A stretch of 61,122 nt of DNA from an uncultured Pelagibacteraceae bacterium (GTDB taxonomy: Bacteria > Pseudomonadota > Alphaproteobacteria > Pelagibacterales > Pelagibacteraceae). The notes beneath the pieces are model-generated. The model ran no database searches, was not told where the DNA came from, and saw nothing but the letters and a program-made list of their open reading frames with translations. The translations under genes were made by a program, and so were the position numbers. Positions 46,077 to 54,649 of this stretch are shown in pieces. Positions within the stretch are counted from its first letter, which is position 1, and the number at the start of each line of letters is the position of its first letter. The stretch covers positions 1 to 61,122 of the forward strand of contig CACEWC010000004.1 in assembly GCA_902563075.1 (NCBI GenBank), read 5' to 3'.

Positions 46077-47372
46077 ATGACTATTTCTAAAGAACAAATA
46101 ATTCAATACTTTAAATCTGGAATAAAAGAAAAAAAAAATTTCAAGATTGGTATTGAACATGAGAAATTTTTATTTGATAGTAAAAACAACAAAAGAATTG
46201 ATTACTCAAAAGTAAAAGAAATGTTTTCAGCACTTAATGAATTTGGCTGGAATCCAATTAAAGAAGGTAAAAATATTATTGGTTTAAACAAAGGAGGTAA
46301 AAATATTACTCTCGAACCAGGTAATCAAATTGAATTATCTGGAGAAAAACTTAATAATATTCACGAGGCATGTGCAGAGTCTTATGATTATTTGTTCGAA
46401 CTCAGACAGGTCACAAAAAAACTTAATATAAAGATTGTTAGCACAGGTTTTGATCCTATTTCAAACCTTAATGAAATTCCTAATAATCCCAAACAGAGAT
46501 ACGAACTTATGACAAAAGATATGCCATTAGGAGGAGAATTAAGTCTAGATATGATGTATAGGACTTGTGGGACTCAATTAAACATTGATTATTCTTCAGA
46601 GGAAGATTTTTTTAAAAAATTTAAAATAGTAAATTCAATAGTTCCAATCTCAATTGCTTTATTTGCTAATTCCTCAATAGTTGAAAAAAAAAAGAGCAAT
46701 TATTTATCTTATAGATCCAAAGTATGGCAAAATACTTCACGTGGTGGGCTTCCAAAATTATTTTTCGAAAATTTAAATTTTGAAAAATATGCTGAATTTA
46801 TAATCAATTTCCCGATTTTATTTATACAAGATAAACAAAATTATTTGTCAGGAAATAAATACACTTTTAAGGATTTTATGAATGGTAAGATAGGTGAAAT
46901 AAAAAATCGTCTTCCAACTGAGAGTGATTTATCATTACACTTAAGCACAATATTTACTGAAAATAGATTGAAAAAATATATTGAATTAAGGTCGATGGAT
47001 ACATGTGGATGGGATTGTCTTTGTGCTGGGCCTGCATTTTTTATTGGTTTGTTATATGGGAATTTAGAAGAAGTTTATGATTTAATTTCCTCATGGGATA
47101 AAGATAAAATAATTAATGCTTATTTAGATGCTCCTCAAAAGGGTTTTAATACTCAATTGATGGGTAAAGACCTTTTTTACTGGGCTTCAACTTTGTTAGA
47201 AATCTCAAGAAAAGGATTGGATAATAGAGATATACTAAATAAAAACGAAAAAAATGAAACTTTGTTTTTAAATCATTTGCAAAAAGTTATTGATAATAAA
47301 ACTACGAATGCAGATCATATGATTGATAAATTTTCTAAAAATGAAGATTTAAAAGATTTGTATGACAAATAA
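46077..47372 (+). CDS. gshA: Glutamate-cysteine ligase (plant/alphaproteobacterial type)
   Basis: The 431-residue protein belongs to the GshA type found in alphaproteobacteria and plants. It has KIGIEHEKFLF, ITLEPGNQIELSG, MMYRTCGTQLNIDY and LRSMDTCGWD. It makes gamma-glutamylcysteine, the rate-limiting step of glutathione synthesis. It overlaps gshB by 11 bases, so both steps of the pathway are translated together. No unusual change is visible. Confidence 0.93.
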   Translation: MTISKEQIIQYFKSGIKEKKNFKIGIEHEKFLFDSKNNKRIDYSKVKEMFSALNEFGWNPIKEGKNIIGLNKGGKNITLEPGNQIELSGEKLNNIHEACAESYDYLFELRQVTKKLNIKIVSTGFDPISNLNEIPNNPKQRYELMTKDMPLGGELSLDMMYRTCGTQLNIDYSSEEDFFKKFKIVNSIVPISIALFANSSIVEKKKSNYLSYRSKVWQNTSRGGLPKLFFENLNFEKYAEFIINFPILFIQDKQNYLSGNKYTFKDFMNGKIGEIKNRLPTESDLSLHLSTIFTENRLKKYIELRSMDTCGWDCLCAGPAFFIGLLYGNLEEVYDLISSWDKDKIINAYLDAPQKGFNTQLMGKDLFYWASTLLEISRKGLDNRDILNKNEKNETLFLNHLQKVIDNKTTNADHMIDKFSKNEDLKDLYDK

Positions 47373-48288
47373 AATTGTTGCTATACAAGGAAATCACCCT
47401 TCTAAACTAAATCCAAAAACAGATACAAGTGTTTTTTTAGCCAATGAAATTCAAAAAAAGAAATATAGAATCTTTTATTATGACCCTAAAGATTTATCTA
47501 TTGTAGATTCAAAAGTTATAGCTAAAGGTTTTTTTATTAAGTTTAATTATAATGATAAAAAGTTTTACAAAATCTTAAAAAAAAAAAAGTTAAATCTCAT
47601 TAAATGTAGATATATCTTAATAAGACAGGATCCTCCTTTTAATCTAGAATATATATCTACTACTTTTATTCTTGAGACAATTAAGGACAAAGTAAAAATT
47701 ATAAACAATCCTACTTCAATCAGAAATATTTCTGAAAAACTTTATTCAGTCAAATATTTAAGATTTATGCCAAATACAATTTTTACTCAAAACATTAATG
47801 AAATTAAAAATTTTTTTAAAAAGAATAAAAGTGTAATTTTAAAACCTATACACAGCTTTAGTGGAAATGATATTCATTTACTGAATAAATTTAAATTAAA
47901 CTTTATAAAAAAATTTATTAAAAAACATGATCATATAATGTGTCAAAAATATTTACCTAAAATTAGCAAAGGGGATAAGAGAGTATTTTTGATTAATGGG
48001 AAAATATGCGGTGCGATTTCTAGAGTACCTAAAAAAGGATCATTTCTAAGTAACATGAGTAAAGGGGCAAAACCAATAAATATTCAATTAACAAAATTAG
48101 AGAAAAGAATATCAAATACAATTGCAAAAGATTTAAAGAAAGAAAAAATTTATTTTGCTGGAATCGATTTTATCGATCAAAAACTAAATGGTGATATCAA
48201 TGTTACATCTCCGACTGGATTAAAAACTTTATTCGATATATCTAAGATTAATCTTGCCAAAATTTTTTGGAAAGATTTAAAAGCATGA
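47362..48288 (+). CDS. gshB: Glutathione synthetase
   Basis: The 308-residue ATP-grasp ligase adds glycine to gamma-glutamylcysteine. Its landmarks are ILIRQDPPFNLEYIS, ILKPIHSFSGNDIH, and the C-terminal FAGIDFIDQKLNGD with INVTSPTG near the end. The sequence is diverged and Lys-rich but the ATP-grasp core is intact. It follows gshA with an 11-base overlap and its stop overlaps the DMT transporter start as ATGA. Confidence 0.92.
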   Translation: MTNKIVAIQGNHPSKLNPKTDTSVFLANEIQKKKYRIFYYDPKDLSIVDSKVIAKGFFIKFNYNDKKFYKILKKKKLNLIKCRYILIRQDPPFNLEYISTTFILETIKDKVKIINNPTSIRNISEKLYSVKYLRFMPNTIFTQNINEIKNFFKKNKSVILKPIHSFSGNDIHLLNKFKLNFIKKFIKKHDHIMCQKYLPKISKGDKRVFLINGKICGAISRVPKKGSFLSNMSKGAKPINIQLTKLEKRISNTIAKDLKKEKIYFAGIDFIDQKLNGDINVTSPTGLKTLFDISKINLAKIFWKDLKA

Positions 48289-49145
48289 AAAATTTAACAG
48301 ATCAGCAAAAAGGATCATTACTTGCTTTCGTAGCTGTAATGTTTATTACACCTGACTCTTTATTTATTAGGCTTTCTAATATTGACACATGGGGTCTTGT
48401 TTTTTATCGCGGAATAATCCCATTCTTAACTGTTTTTTTTGGAATGTTATTAATTTATAAATTAAATTTTTTTAAGCTACTTTTTACAAGTGGTTATCAT
48501 GGTATAATTTACGTAGTTACTTTTAGTATTACAAACATTACATTTGTAGTCTCTATTCAAAATACAAATGTAGCAAATACTTTAGTAATGATAGCAACCG
48601 CGCCAATGCTATCAGCAATGCTTGGGGCCATTGTTTTAAAGGAACCCCCTGATAAAAAAACTTGGATTTCAATAATTGTTACTTTTTTTGCAATCATCTA
48701 TATTTTTTTTGATTCTCTTAAATTAGGTAACTTTTATGGGGATATCTTAGGGTTTATCACTGCTATTGGTCTTGCCGTAGGTGCTATTACAATCAGATCT
48801 GCAAAATCCAAAAATTTAGTTCCAGCAGCTGTAGTAGGTAAACTACTTGTTGCCACTTTTGCTTTATTCTTTATTGAGAGTTTTGCTCTTTTAGAAAAAG
48901 ACCTGATTATAGTACCTTTAATGTGTATTTTATGTGTTGCTATACCTTTTGTTTTAGTGACTATTGCTCCAAGGTTTATCCCTGCTGCAGAGGTTAACTT
49001 GTTTTTTTTGCTAGAAACCATAATAGGTCCTATTTGGGTTTGGTTGATTATTAAAGAACAACCAAGTATTGAAACTCTTTATGGTGGGATTGTTATCATA
49101 ACGACAATTGCAATTCACTCTTTTTTAAAGCTTAAAAATTCTTAA
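48285..49145 (+). CDS. DMT-superfamily (EamA) transporter
   Basis: The 286-residue protein has ten predicted helices in two EamA repeats. VSIQNTNVANTLVMIATAPM and AAEVNLFFLLETIIGPIWVWLI are characteristic of the family. I place the start at the ATG overlapping the gshB stop (ATGA); six codons upstream in frame lie inside gshB. The coupling with gshAB suggests a link to thiol or amino acid export, but DMT substrates cannot be read from sequence. Confidence 0.85.
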   Translation: MKNLTDQQKGSLLAFVAVMFITPDSLFIRLSNIDTWGLVFYRGIIPFLTVFFGMLLIYKLNFFKLLFTSGYHGIIYVVTFSITNITFVVSIQNTNVANTLVMIATAPMLSAMLGAIVLKEPPDKKTWISIIVTFFAIIYIFFDSLKLGNFYGDILGFITAIGLAVGAITIRSAKSKNLVPAAVVGKLLVATFALFFIESFALLEKDLIIVPLMCILCVAIPFVLVTIAPRFIPAAEVNLFFLLETIIGPIWVWLIIKEQPSIETLYGGIVIITTIAIHSFLKLKNS

Positions 49146-49147
49146 GC

Positions 49148-49176
49148 TTGTCACAATTAAGACTTGATTTAATAAT
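49148..49176 (+). promoter_or_regulatory. Predicted sigma70-type promoter for the MFS gene
   Basis: TTGTCA at 49148-49153 and AATAAT at 49171-49176 are 17 bases apart in the 58-base spacer before the MFS transporter. The start codon is 27 bases after the -10 box. The optimal spacing and good -35 match support it, but this is a prediction only. Confidence 0.4.
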
Positions 49177-49203
49177 ACATCGCGAATACTTACGGCTGAT
49201 TTT

Positions 49204-50544
49204 ATGGATAAAGTTTTAAAAAATTCGTGGGCTCTATTTTTGGGCATGGGATGCATAATGATGGCTTATGGCTTTCAAGGATCTTTGCTTGGGGTTAGAG
49301 CTGTCCAAGAAGAATTTAGTCTTACTTCAACAGGTTTTATGATGTCAGGATATTTTGTTGGTTATTTCATTGGAGCCGCAACTATACCAAAAATTATCTC
49401 AAGAGTTGGACATATAAGAGTTTTTGCTGCATTTGCATCTTTAGCATCTTTGATAATTTTAATTCATTCAATATTAATTAATCCATTTATATGGTTTTTG
49501 CTCAGAGTGCTTACTGGAATAAGTATGGTTTGTATTTATACTGTGGCAGAGAGTTGGCTAAATGATAGATCAAGCAACAAAAATAGAGGAAGTGTTTTAT
49601 CTGTTTATATGGTCATTCTTTATGGAACAATGGGGATTGGAATGTTCTTACTTAACTTCAGCAGTCCGAAAAACTTTCAACCATTTATTTTAGTTTCTGT
49701 AATAACCTCAGCTGCGCTCATTCCCATTTTACTGACAAAAAAAAAACCACCTACTTTTAAAAGTATTAAAGCTATGAAACTTAAAGAACTTTATCATGCA
49801 TCTCCATTCGGTATGGTAAGTTCTCTTTTTTATGGAACTATTCAATCTGCATTGTTTACTCTATTGGCTGTTTATGCAACCTCAATGAATTTTACGATAC
49901 TAGAAATTTCAATCGTGACTTTTCTTTTAGCAGTTTCAGGAGCAATAGCTCAATTTCCAATAGGAAAAATATCCGATATGTATGATAGAAGAAAAGTTAT
50001 TGTATTTAGTACATTTGGTGCTGCAATATTTTCAATTTTTGCAATATTAGTATCAAGACAAATGTATTTGCCTGGGAGCCTTGCAACAAGCAAAACATGG
50101 TTTTATATTTTTTTTATTTTATTTTCTTTTTGTAGTTTGCCTATTTTTTCATTAATTTTAGCTCATACAAATGACTACATATCAAAAGATAAATTTGTTG
50201 CTGCAGGTGCTGGACTACAGTTTGCATTTGGATTAGGTGCTATGAGTGGGCCATTTTTGTGCTCAATATTCATGGACTTAGTTGGATCAAATGGATTTTT
50301 TGTATTTTTATTTTTCTTTCATTGCATTATAGGTTTTTTTGGTATTTATCGAATGAAAGTAAGACAGAGTGTTGATAACCCCGATTCTCAATTTGTTGCT
50401 ATGCCGCAAACAATTACTCCAGCTGGAATAGAGTTAAATCCAACAACGGCACATATTGAGGAACCCTACTCAGACAAAGTGAAAGAAATATTGGAGAGAA
50501 AAGGTGTTAAATATAAAAAAGATGAAGATGAAATGAAAGCTTAG
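49204..50544 (+). CDS. MFS transporter (YcaD/UMF2-like)
   Basis: The 446-residue protein has twelve predicted helices and a hydrophilic C-terminal tail of about 60 residues. The intracellular loops carry AESWLNDRSSNKNRG and GKISDMYDRRKVI, the usual major-facilitator signatures. ASPFGMVSSLFYGTIQSALF resembles the YcaD-like branch. The substrate is unknown. It follows the DMT gene with its own predicted promoter and converges on cmk with a 4-base overlap. Confidence 0.87.
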   Translation: MDKVLKNSWALFLGMGCIMMAYGFQGSLLGVRAVQEEFSLTSTGFMMSGYFVGYFIGAATIPKIISRVGHIRVFAAFASLASLIILIHSILINPFIWFLLRVLTGISMVCIYTVAESWLNDRSSNKNRGSVLSVYMVILYGTMGIGMFLLNFSSPKNFQPFILVSVITSAALIPILLTKKKPPTFKSIKAMKLKELYHASPFGMVSSLFYGTIQSALFTLLAVYATSMNFTILEISIVTFLLAVSGAIAQFPIGKISDMYDRRKVIVFSTFGAAIFSIFAILVSRQMYLPGSLATSKTWFYIFFILFSFCSLPIFSLILAHTNDYISKDKFVAAGAGLQFAFGLGAMSGPFLCSIFMDLVGSNGFFVFLFFFHCIIGFFGIYRMKVRQSVDNPDSQFVAMPQTITPAGIELNPTTAHIEEPYSDKVKEILERKGVKYKKDEDEMKA

Positions 50545-51176
50545 TTTAGGTTTTCAATATATTTAGACATTTTATTTAAAACACCTCTTTTCGAAAGTTT
50601 GTCAGTTCTAATTAAAATTGCATCTTTGACTTTTACAAGTGGACTATTTTTTCTTGTTTTATCCATTTTTGTTCTATTTTTTAAAGATTTTTTAACTTCT
50701 TTTAAGGGTACTGTCTTTTTTAAATCTAACCATCTTCTGTAACTAGAAACATTTAGATTACATTTGAAATAAAAAGCTAAATCATATTTTGGATTTTTAG
50801 CCAATATTTTACTTGCTATATCTCTACCCTCTATACAAATCTTTTTATTTTTTTTGATCAACTTTTTTTGAAATGTATTTATTATTTTCCGGATATTTCT
50901 ATTTTTAGCTAAAATAGCAACATGTTTACTAATTTGTTGTGAATGTAAATTTAATTTAACTACTTTTTTATAGGAAATACTTTTAAATCTTTTTTTTAAG
51001 AAATTAACAATATCCTTAGGATTATTTTTAATAATTTCTTTACTTGCATATCTATACAATAAGCCTGAATTGATAAGTAACAATTTATATTTTCTAGAGA
51101 TGAGCTTCGCTGCAGTGCTTTTTCCACTTGCTGACTCCCCGTCACAAGCAATTATTAATTTTTTAAATTTTTTCAC
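50541..51176 (-). CDS. cmk: Cytidylate kinase
   Basis: The 211-residue P-loop kinase phosphorylates CMP and dCMP. It has CDGESASGKSTAAKLIS (P-loop Lys19), the short NSGLLYRY in place of the usual D-T-G-x-x-YR, and CIEGRDIASKI. The start is GTG. The protein is diverged and Lys-rich. Cmk normally lies between aroA and rpsA; here neither is adjacent, since an MFS gene and a coiled-coil gene flank it, so the region has been rearranged. Confidence 0.88.
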   Translation of the reverse strand: MKKFKKLIIACDGESASGKSTAAKLISRKYKLLLINSGLLYRYASKEIIKNNPKDIVNFLKKRFKSISYKKVVKLNLHSQQISKHVAILAKNRNIRKIINTFQKKLIKKNKKICIEGRDIASKILAKNPKYDLAFYFKCNLNVSSYRRWLDLKKTVPLKEVKKSLKNRTKMDKTRKNSPLVKVKDAILIRTDKLSKRGVLNKMSKYIENLN

Positions 51177-51349
51177 TTAACTTTAATAATATTTACGTTC
51201 AATTTATGCAAAAAGATTATGAATTTTATTGTTTTTAACAATTATTAATCACTTATAGGTTGAAACTCAAAATAAGCAGTGAAGAGTAAAAAAGAAGATT
51301 GAAATATTGAAAATATATTAAATATTTGTTTTTATACAAATATATAAAT

Positions 51350-52087
51350 ATGCCTAAGAAAAAAATTAAACAAAAAAAAATAAAAAAAAAAATTGGGGTT
51401 AAAAAAACCAGTAATTTTTCTGCCAAATCCTTTTTTAGTAGTGCAATTTCTAATTACAGAAAAAACAAAGAACTTAATAAAGTTAAAGCTATAAAATTGG
51501 AAAAACTACAAGAAAAAAATCAGATCCTTAAGGAAAGAAAAGATCTTAAAATTTGGGAGGAAAGACTCATTAAAGAAAGCAATAAATTAAAACTTAATGA
51601 GGACGAATTAAGATTAAAAGAAAAGGAAATTAAAATTAAAGAGGACGCTCAAAAGTTAGAGTCAGCTCGATTAATAAAAAAAGATGAGGAGTTAGTACTT
51701 ATAAGTAAAGAACTAAGAGCTAAGGAAAAAGATCTTAAGTTAAGAGAGGAATCTCAAAATAGAAAAGATATTGATTTAAAGGTTCGAGAGGAAGAACAAC
51801 AAAACGCTGAACTTAAAGAAAAAAGAAGAAAAGAGAGAGCTCTTAAGATGATTAAAGACCAGGAAGAGAAACAAAAAGAATTAGAATATATTAAGATCAA
51901 GGAATGGGAGGAAAAATTTGATAGAGAGCAAAAAGCAAGAGAACATCGAGAGAACCTAAGAGAGGAAAGATTGAGACAAAGAGAGCTAGAGAAGCTTAAA
52001 TCTTTTGAAGAAAAAGAGGACTCCATCGATAAAAATTTTTCAAAAGGATTAGAAAAATTTGACGTAGATGTAACAAAAGAAAATTAG
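51350..52087 (+). CDS. Highly charged coiled-coil protein (unrecognised)
   Basis: The 245-residue protein begins with a very basic segment (residues 1-22, Lys-rich). It then forms one long predicted coiled coil (about residues 40-225) made almost only of Glu, Lys, Arg, Leu, Gln and Asp. A 16-residue segment at 86-101 (ELRLKEKEIKIKEDAQ) recurs at 121-136 (ELRAKEKDLKLREESQ), 35 residues or five heptads later. The acidic C-terminus is SKGLEKFDVDVTKEN. There is no signal peptide or membrane helix. The ATG at 51350 is preferred; a frame extension of eight codons upstream is Tyr/Phe-rich. The function is not known. It is flanked by spacers of 173 and 133 bases, wide for this genome. Confidence 0.7.
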   Translation: MPKKKIKQKKIKKKIGVKKTSNFSAKSFFSSAISNYRKNKELNKVKAIKLEKLQEKNQILKERKDLKIWEERLIKESNKLKLNEDELRLKEKEIKIKEDAQKLESARLIKKDEELVLISKELRAKEKDLKLREESQNRKDIDLKVREEEQQNAELKEKRRKERALKMIKDQEEKQKELEYIKIKEWEEKFDREQKAREHRENLREERLRQRELEKLKSFEEKEDSIDKNFSKGLEKFDVDVTKEN

Positions 52088-52126
52088 AATAATATTAAGA
52101 ATTTTATTTATTTAACTAAAAAAACC

Positions 52127-52165
52127 TTATTTTAAATTTGAAATACAATTCTGTATTTAAAATAA
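52127..52165 (+). terminator. AT-only stem-loop between the coiled-coil gene and the GT-C-like gene
   Basis: Eleven-base arms TTATTTTAAAT (52127-52137) and ATTTAAAATAA (52155-52165) are perfect inverted repeats. The loop holds a second hairpin, AAATACA-ATTC-TGTATTT (52141-52158). The two can form alternative structures. There is no G+C core or T run after the stem, so it is a weak intrinsic terminator at best. A TATAAT at 52172-52177 follows and could start the next gene. Confidence 0.3.
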
Positions 52166-52220
52166 TTCTTATATAATCTATATATTTATTATTAAGAGTT
52201 AAAATAAAATAATTATTTCT

Positions 52221-53909
52221 ATGTCTAGCTTTTTATTATTTTTTTTTGTTTTTTACATTTTATTAATATCTGTTATTGGATACGGAATATTATTTCAGAG
52301 ATTATGTTATGAGAAAAAAAAAATCACCCTTAATAATGATGAGATATTTTTAGGTTTTTATGGATTATTCTTTTTAACATTTATATCAATAATTACTTCA
52401 TTATTTATACCACATAATTTCTTACATAACATAATATTACATACAATAGGTATTTTAATATTCTTTTTTTCAAAATTTGATAACAAAAAAAAATATTTTA
52501 AAATAATATTGCTTATCTCTTTCTTCTCATTTTCAGCCTTACTTATATCTAAAACTCATGATGATTTTTCGTATTATCATTTAACTTTCACAAAATATTT
52601 AACTGAGCACAAGGTAATATTTGGCATGAGTAATCTTGGACATGGTTATAAATTACTCTCTTCATTATTTTTTTTGAATTCAACTTTCTATCTTCCCTTC
52701 ATTGAATATTTTTCATTTCACTTTTCTTTATTATTTTTCATTATTTTTTTTAATTTTTTTTTATTTAAAGAGATAATTTCTAAAGATAATTCTGATATAA
52801 TAAAATTTATTTGTTTACTTGCATTAGCTTATTTTAATCTTTCATTTAATAGATTTGCTGAATTCGGAACAGATAAAGCTGGTCAATTATTAATTATTGT
52901 ACTTATTATAAAAGCTTTTCAAATTTCTTGCTTTAACAAAGATAAAAATCAAATTAATAATTTTATTTTTTTAATTCCTTTATTAGGATTTAGTATAAGT
53001 TTGAAAACATACTTTATTCCCTATATTCTTTTAGGGGTACTAATATTTCTTTTTAAAGAAAGTTTCTTAAAAAACCTAAAAATAATTTTTTTTTCTAAAT
53101 CATCTTTAATTTTAATAATTACTTTGGCAATTTATTCATTGCATCATTTTATTTCTACTGGATGTATAATTTCACCAATAAGTTCTACATGTTTTGGTGA
53201 TAATCTTTATTGGGCAGATAATAAGATGTCTTATAAATCATTAGCTTTATGGCTTGAGCAATGGGCTAAAGCTGGTGCGGGTCCAGATTTTAGAGTTGAA
53301 GATCCAAAAATTTATATACAAAACTTCAATTGGCTCAGCCATTGGACTGAGAAATATTTTGTTGGAAAATTTAAAGAACAATTATTTGTTTTAGCGACAG
53401 TTTTTTTTATAGTATTCTTATTATTTAAAAAGTTTGAATTAAAAAATAGAATTTCATTTTTTGATAAAAAAATTTTAATATTTTACTTTATTATCATTTT
53501 TATTTTCATTATTTGGTTCACTAAGCACCCAACTTTAAGATATGGGGGTTATCCAATTGTTTTTTTAATTTTAGCAATTCCAGCTGTATTGCTCATTAAA
53601 AATTTTAAAAATAGAGATAATTTCGAAAAAAAATTTACATTTTTTGTAATATTAATAATAATTATTTTTAATTTTAAAAATATTAATAGAATTCAAAAAG
53701 AACTTAAAAGAAATGATCTATATAAATACACAAATTTTCCATTTTATTCAATTCCAGAAAAAGAATTTTTTAAAGAATCTTTTCCGTCAGGATTAATAAT
53801 TTATAGAACTAAAGGTCATTGTTGGAATACACCAACACCATGTATTGGAAATTTATCAAGTAAAATTTTTGTTAACAAATTAAAAGGATATTATTTTATT
53901 TATAAATAA
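52221..53909 (+). CDS. Polytopic membrane protein, GT-C glycosyltransferase-like
   Basis: The 562-residue protein has about a dozen predicted helices. An early extracytoplasmic loop reads SKTHDDFSYYHLTF, with Asp114-Asp115 and His120, as in GT-C fold glycosyltransferases that use lipid-linked donors. A large soluble loop (about residues 310-385) holds cysteines (GCIISPISSTCFGD) that could form a disulfide. A C-terminal tail (about 490-562) is soluble. It is extremely A+T-rich, with Phe, Ile and Leu dominating. It lies before an FkbM methyltransferase and near a GT2 protein, which supports a role in surface glycans. It could also be a Wzy-like polymerase. Confidence 0.6.
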   Translation: MSSFLLFFFVFYILLISVIGYGILFQRLCYEKKKITLNNDEIFLGFYGLFFLTFISIITSLFIPHNFLHNIILHTIGILIFFFSKFDNKKKYFKIILLISFFSFSALLISKTHDDFSYYHLTFTKYLTEHKVIFGMSNLGHGYKLLSSLFFLNSTFYLPFIEYFSFHFSLLFFIIFFNFFLFKEIISKDNSDIIKFICLLALAYFNLSFNRFAEFGTDKAGQLLIIVLIIKAFQISCFNKDKNQINNFIFLIPLLGFSISLKTYFIPYILLGVLIFLFKESFLKNLKIIFFSKSSLILIITLAIYSLHHFISTGCIISPISSTCFGDNLYWADNKMSYKSLALWLEQWAKAGAGPDFRVEDPKIYIQNFNWLSHWTEKYFVGKFKEQLFVLATVFFIVFLLFKKFELKNRISFFDKKILIFYFIIIFIFIIWFTKHPTLRYGGYPIVFLILAIPAVLLIKNFKNRDNFEKKFTFFVILIIIIFNFKNINRIQKELKRNDLYKYTNFPFYSIPEKEFFKESFPSGLIIYRTKGHCWNTPTPCIGNLSSKIFVNKLKGYYFIYK

Positions 53910-53926
53910 ATATAATTCTCAAGAAA

Positions 53927-54646
53927 ATGATATTTTCAAGATTTGTTTTATTAGTGCTTAATTATTTTGATTATTTTCAGCAATATAAAATGATTAAATT
54001 AATTAAAGAAAAATTTTCTAAACCTATTGTTGTCTTCGATATAGGAGCACACTATGGAGAAACAGTAAATCTATTAAATAAAAAATTGGACATAGATATT
54101 ATTTATTCATTTGAAGCTAGTCCTAAAAATTTCGAAATATTGAAAAAAAATCAAAAAAAGTTAAATTCAAAAAAGTTTAAAATCTACAATTTTGGATTAG
54201 GTGAGGAATTATCTGAAAAATTTATTAATCAAACTATTGAATCTTCATCCTCTACAATAAATAATATAAATCTAGAGTCAAAATATTTTCAAAGAAAATT
54301 AAATGTTTTAAACATTAAAGACAAAAATTTGTTTCAACAAAAGTTACCTGTCAAAATTATAACTTTAGATTATTTTATCGAAAAAGAAAATATAAATTAT
54401 ATTGATTTACTAAAAATAGATACTGAGGGGTATGAATTTAATATTTTAAAAGGTATATCAAAATTTTATAAAAAAGTTAGATTGATTTATCTTGAACATC
54501 ATTATGACGATATGATAATTAAAAACTATAAGTTCGGAGATATTCATAGATTACTTAAAAATTACGGATTTAAGAAAATTAAAAAAAGTAAAATGTTTTT
54601 TAGAAAATCTTTTGAGTATATTTACGAAAATACAAGATTTTCTTAA
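53927..54646 (+). CDS. FkbM family methyltransferase
   Basis: The 239-residue protein has the SAM motif VVFDIGAHYGETV at about residue 34. SFEASPKNFEIL and DLLKIDTEGYEFNILKG follow, together the mark of the FkbM family, which O-methylates sugars or polyketides. A short hydrophobic N-terminus may associate with the membrane. It follows the GT-C-like gene by 17 bases on the same strand and converges on the GT2 fusion gene with a 3-base gap. A role in modifying a surface glycan is inferred from context. Confidence 0.82.
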   Translation: MIFSRFVLLVLNYFDYFQQYKMIKLIKEKFSKPIVVFDIGAHYGETVNLLNKKLDIDIIYSFEASPKNFEILKKNQKKLNSKKFKIYNFGLGEELSEKFINQTIESSSSTINNINLESKYFQRKLNVLNIKDKNLFQQKLPVKIITLDYFIEKENINYIDLLKIDTEGYEFNILKGISKFYKKVRLIYLEHHYDDMIIKNYKFGDIHRLLKNYGFKKIKKSKMFFRKSFEYIYENTRFS

Positions 54647-54649
54647 TTA

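Noticed and set aside
51250..51281. Imperfect inverted repeat (CACTTAT and ATAAGCAGTG) before the coiled-coil gene, a possible small RNA or terminator.
   Set aside because: The arms need a bulge, no T run follows, and such matches are expected by chance in this composition.
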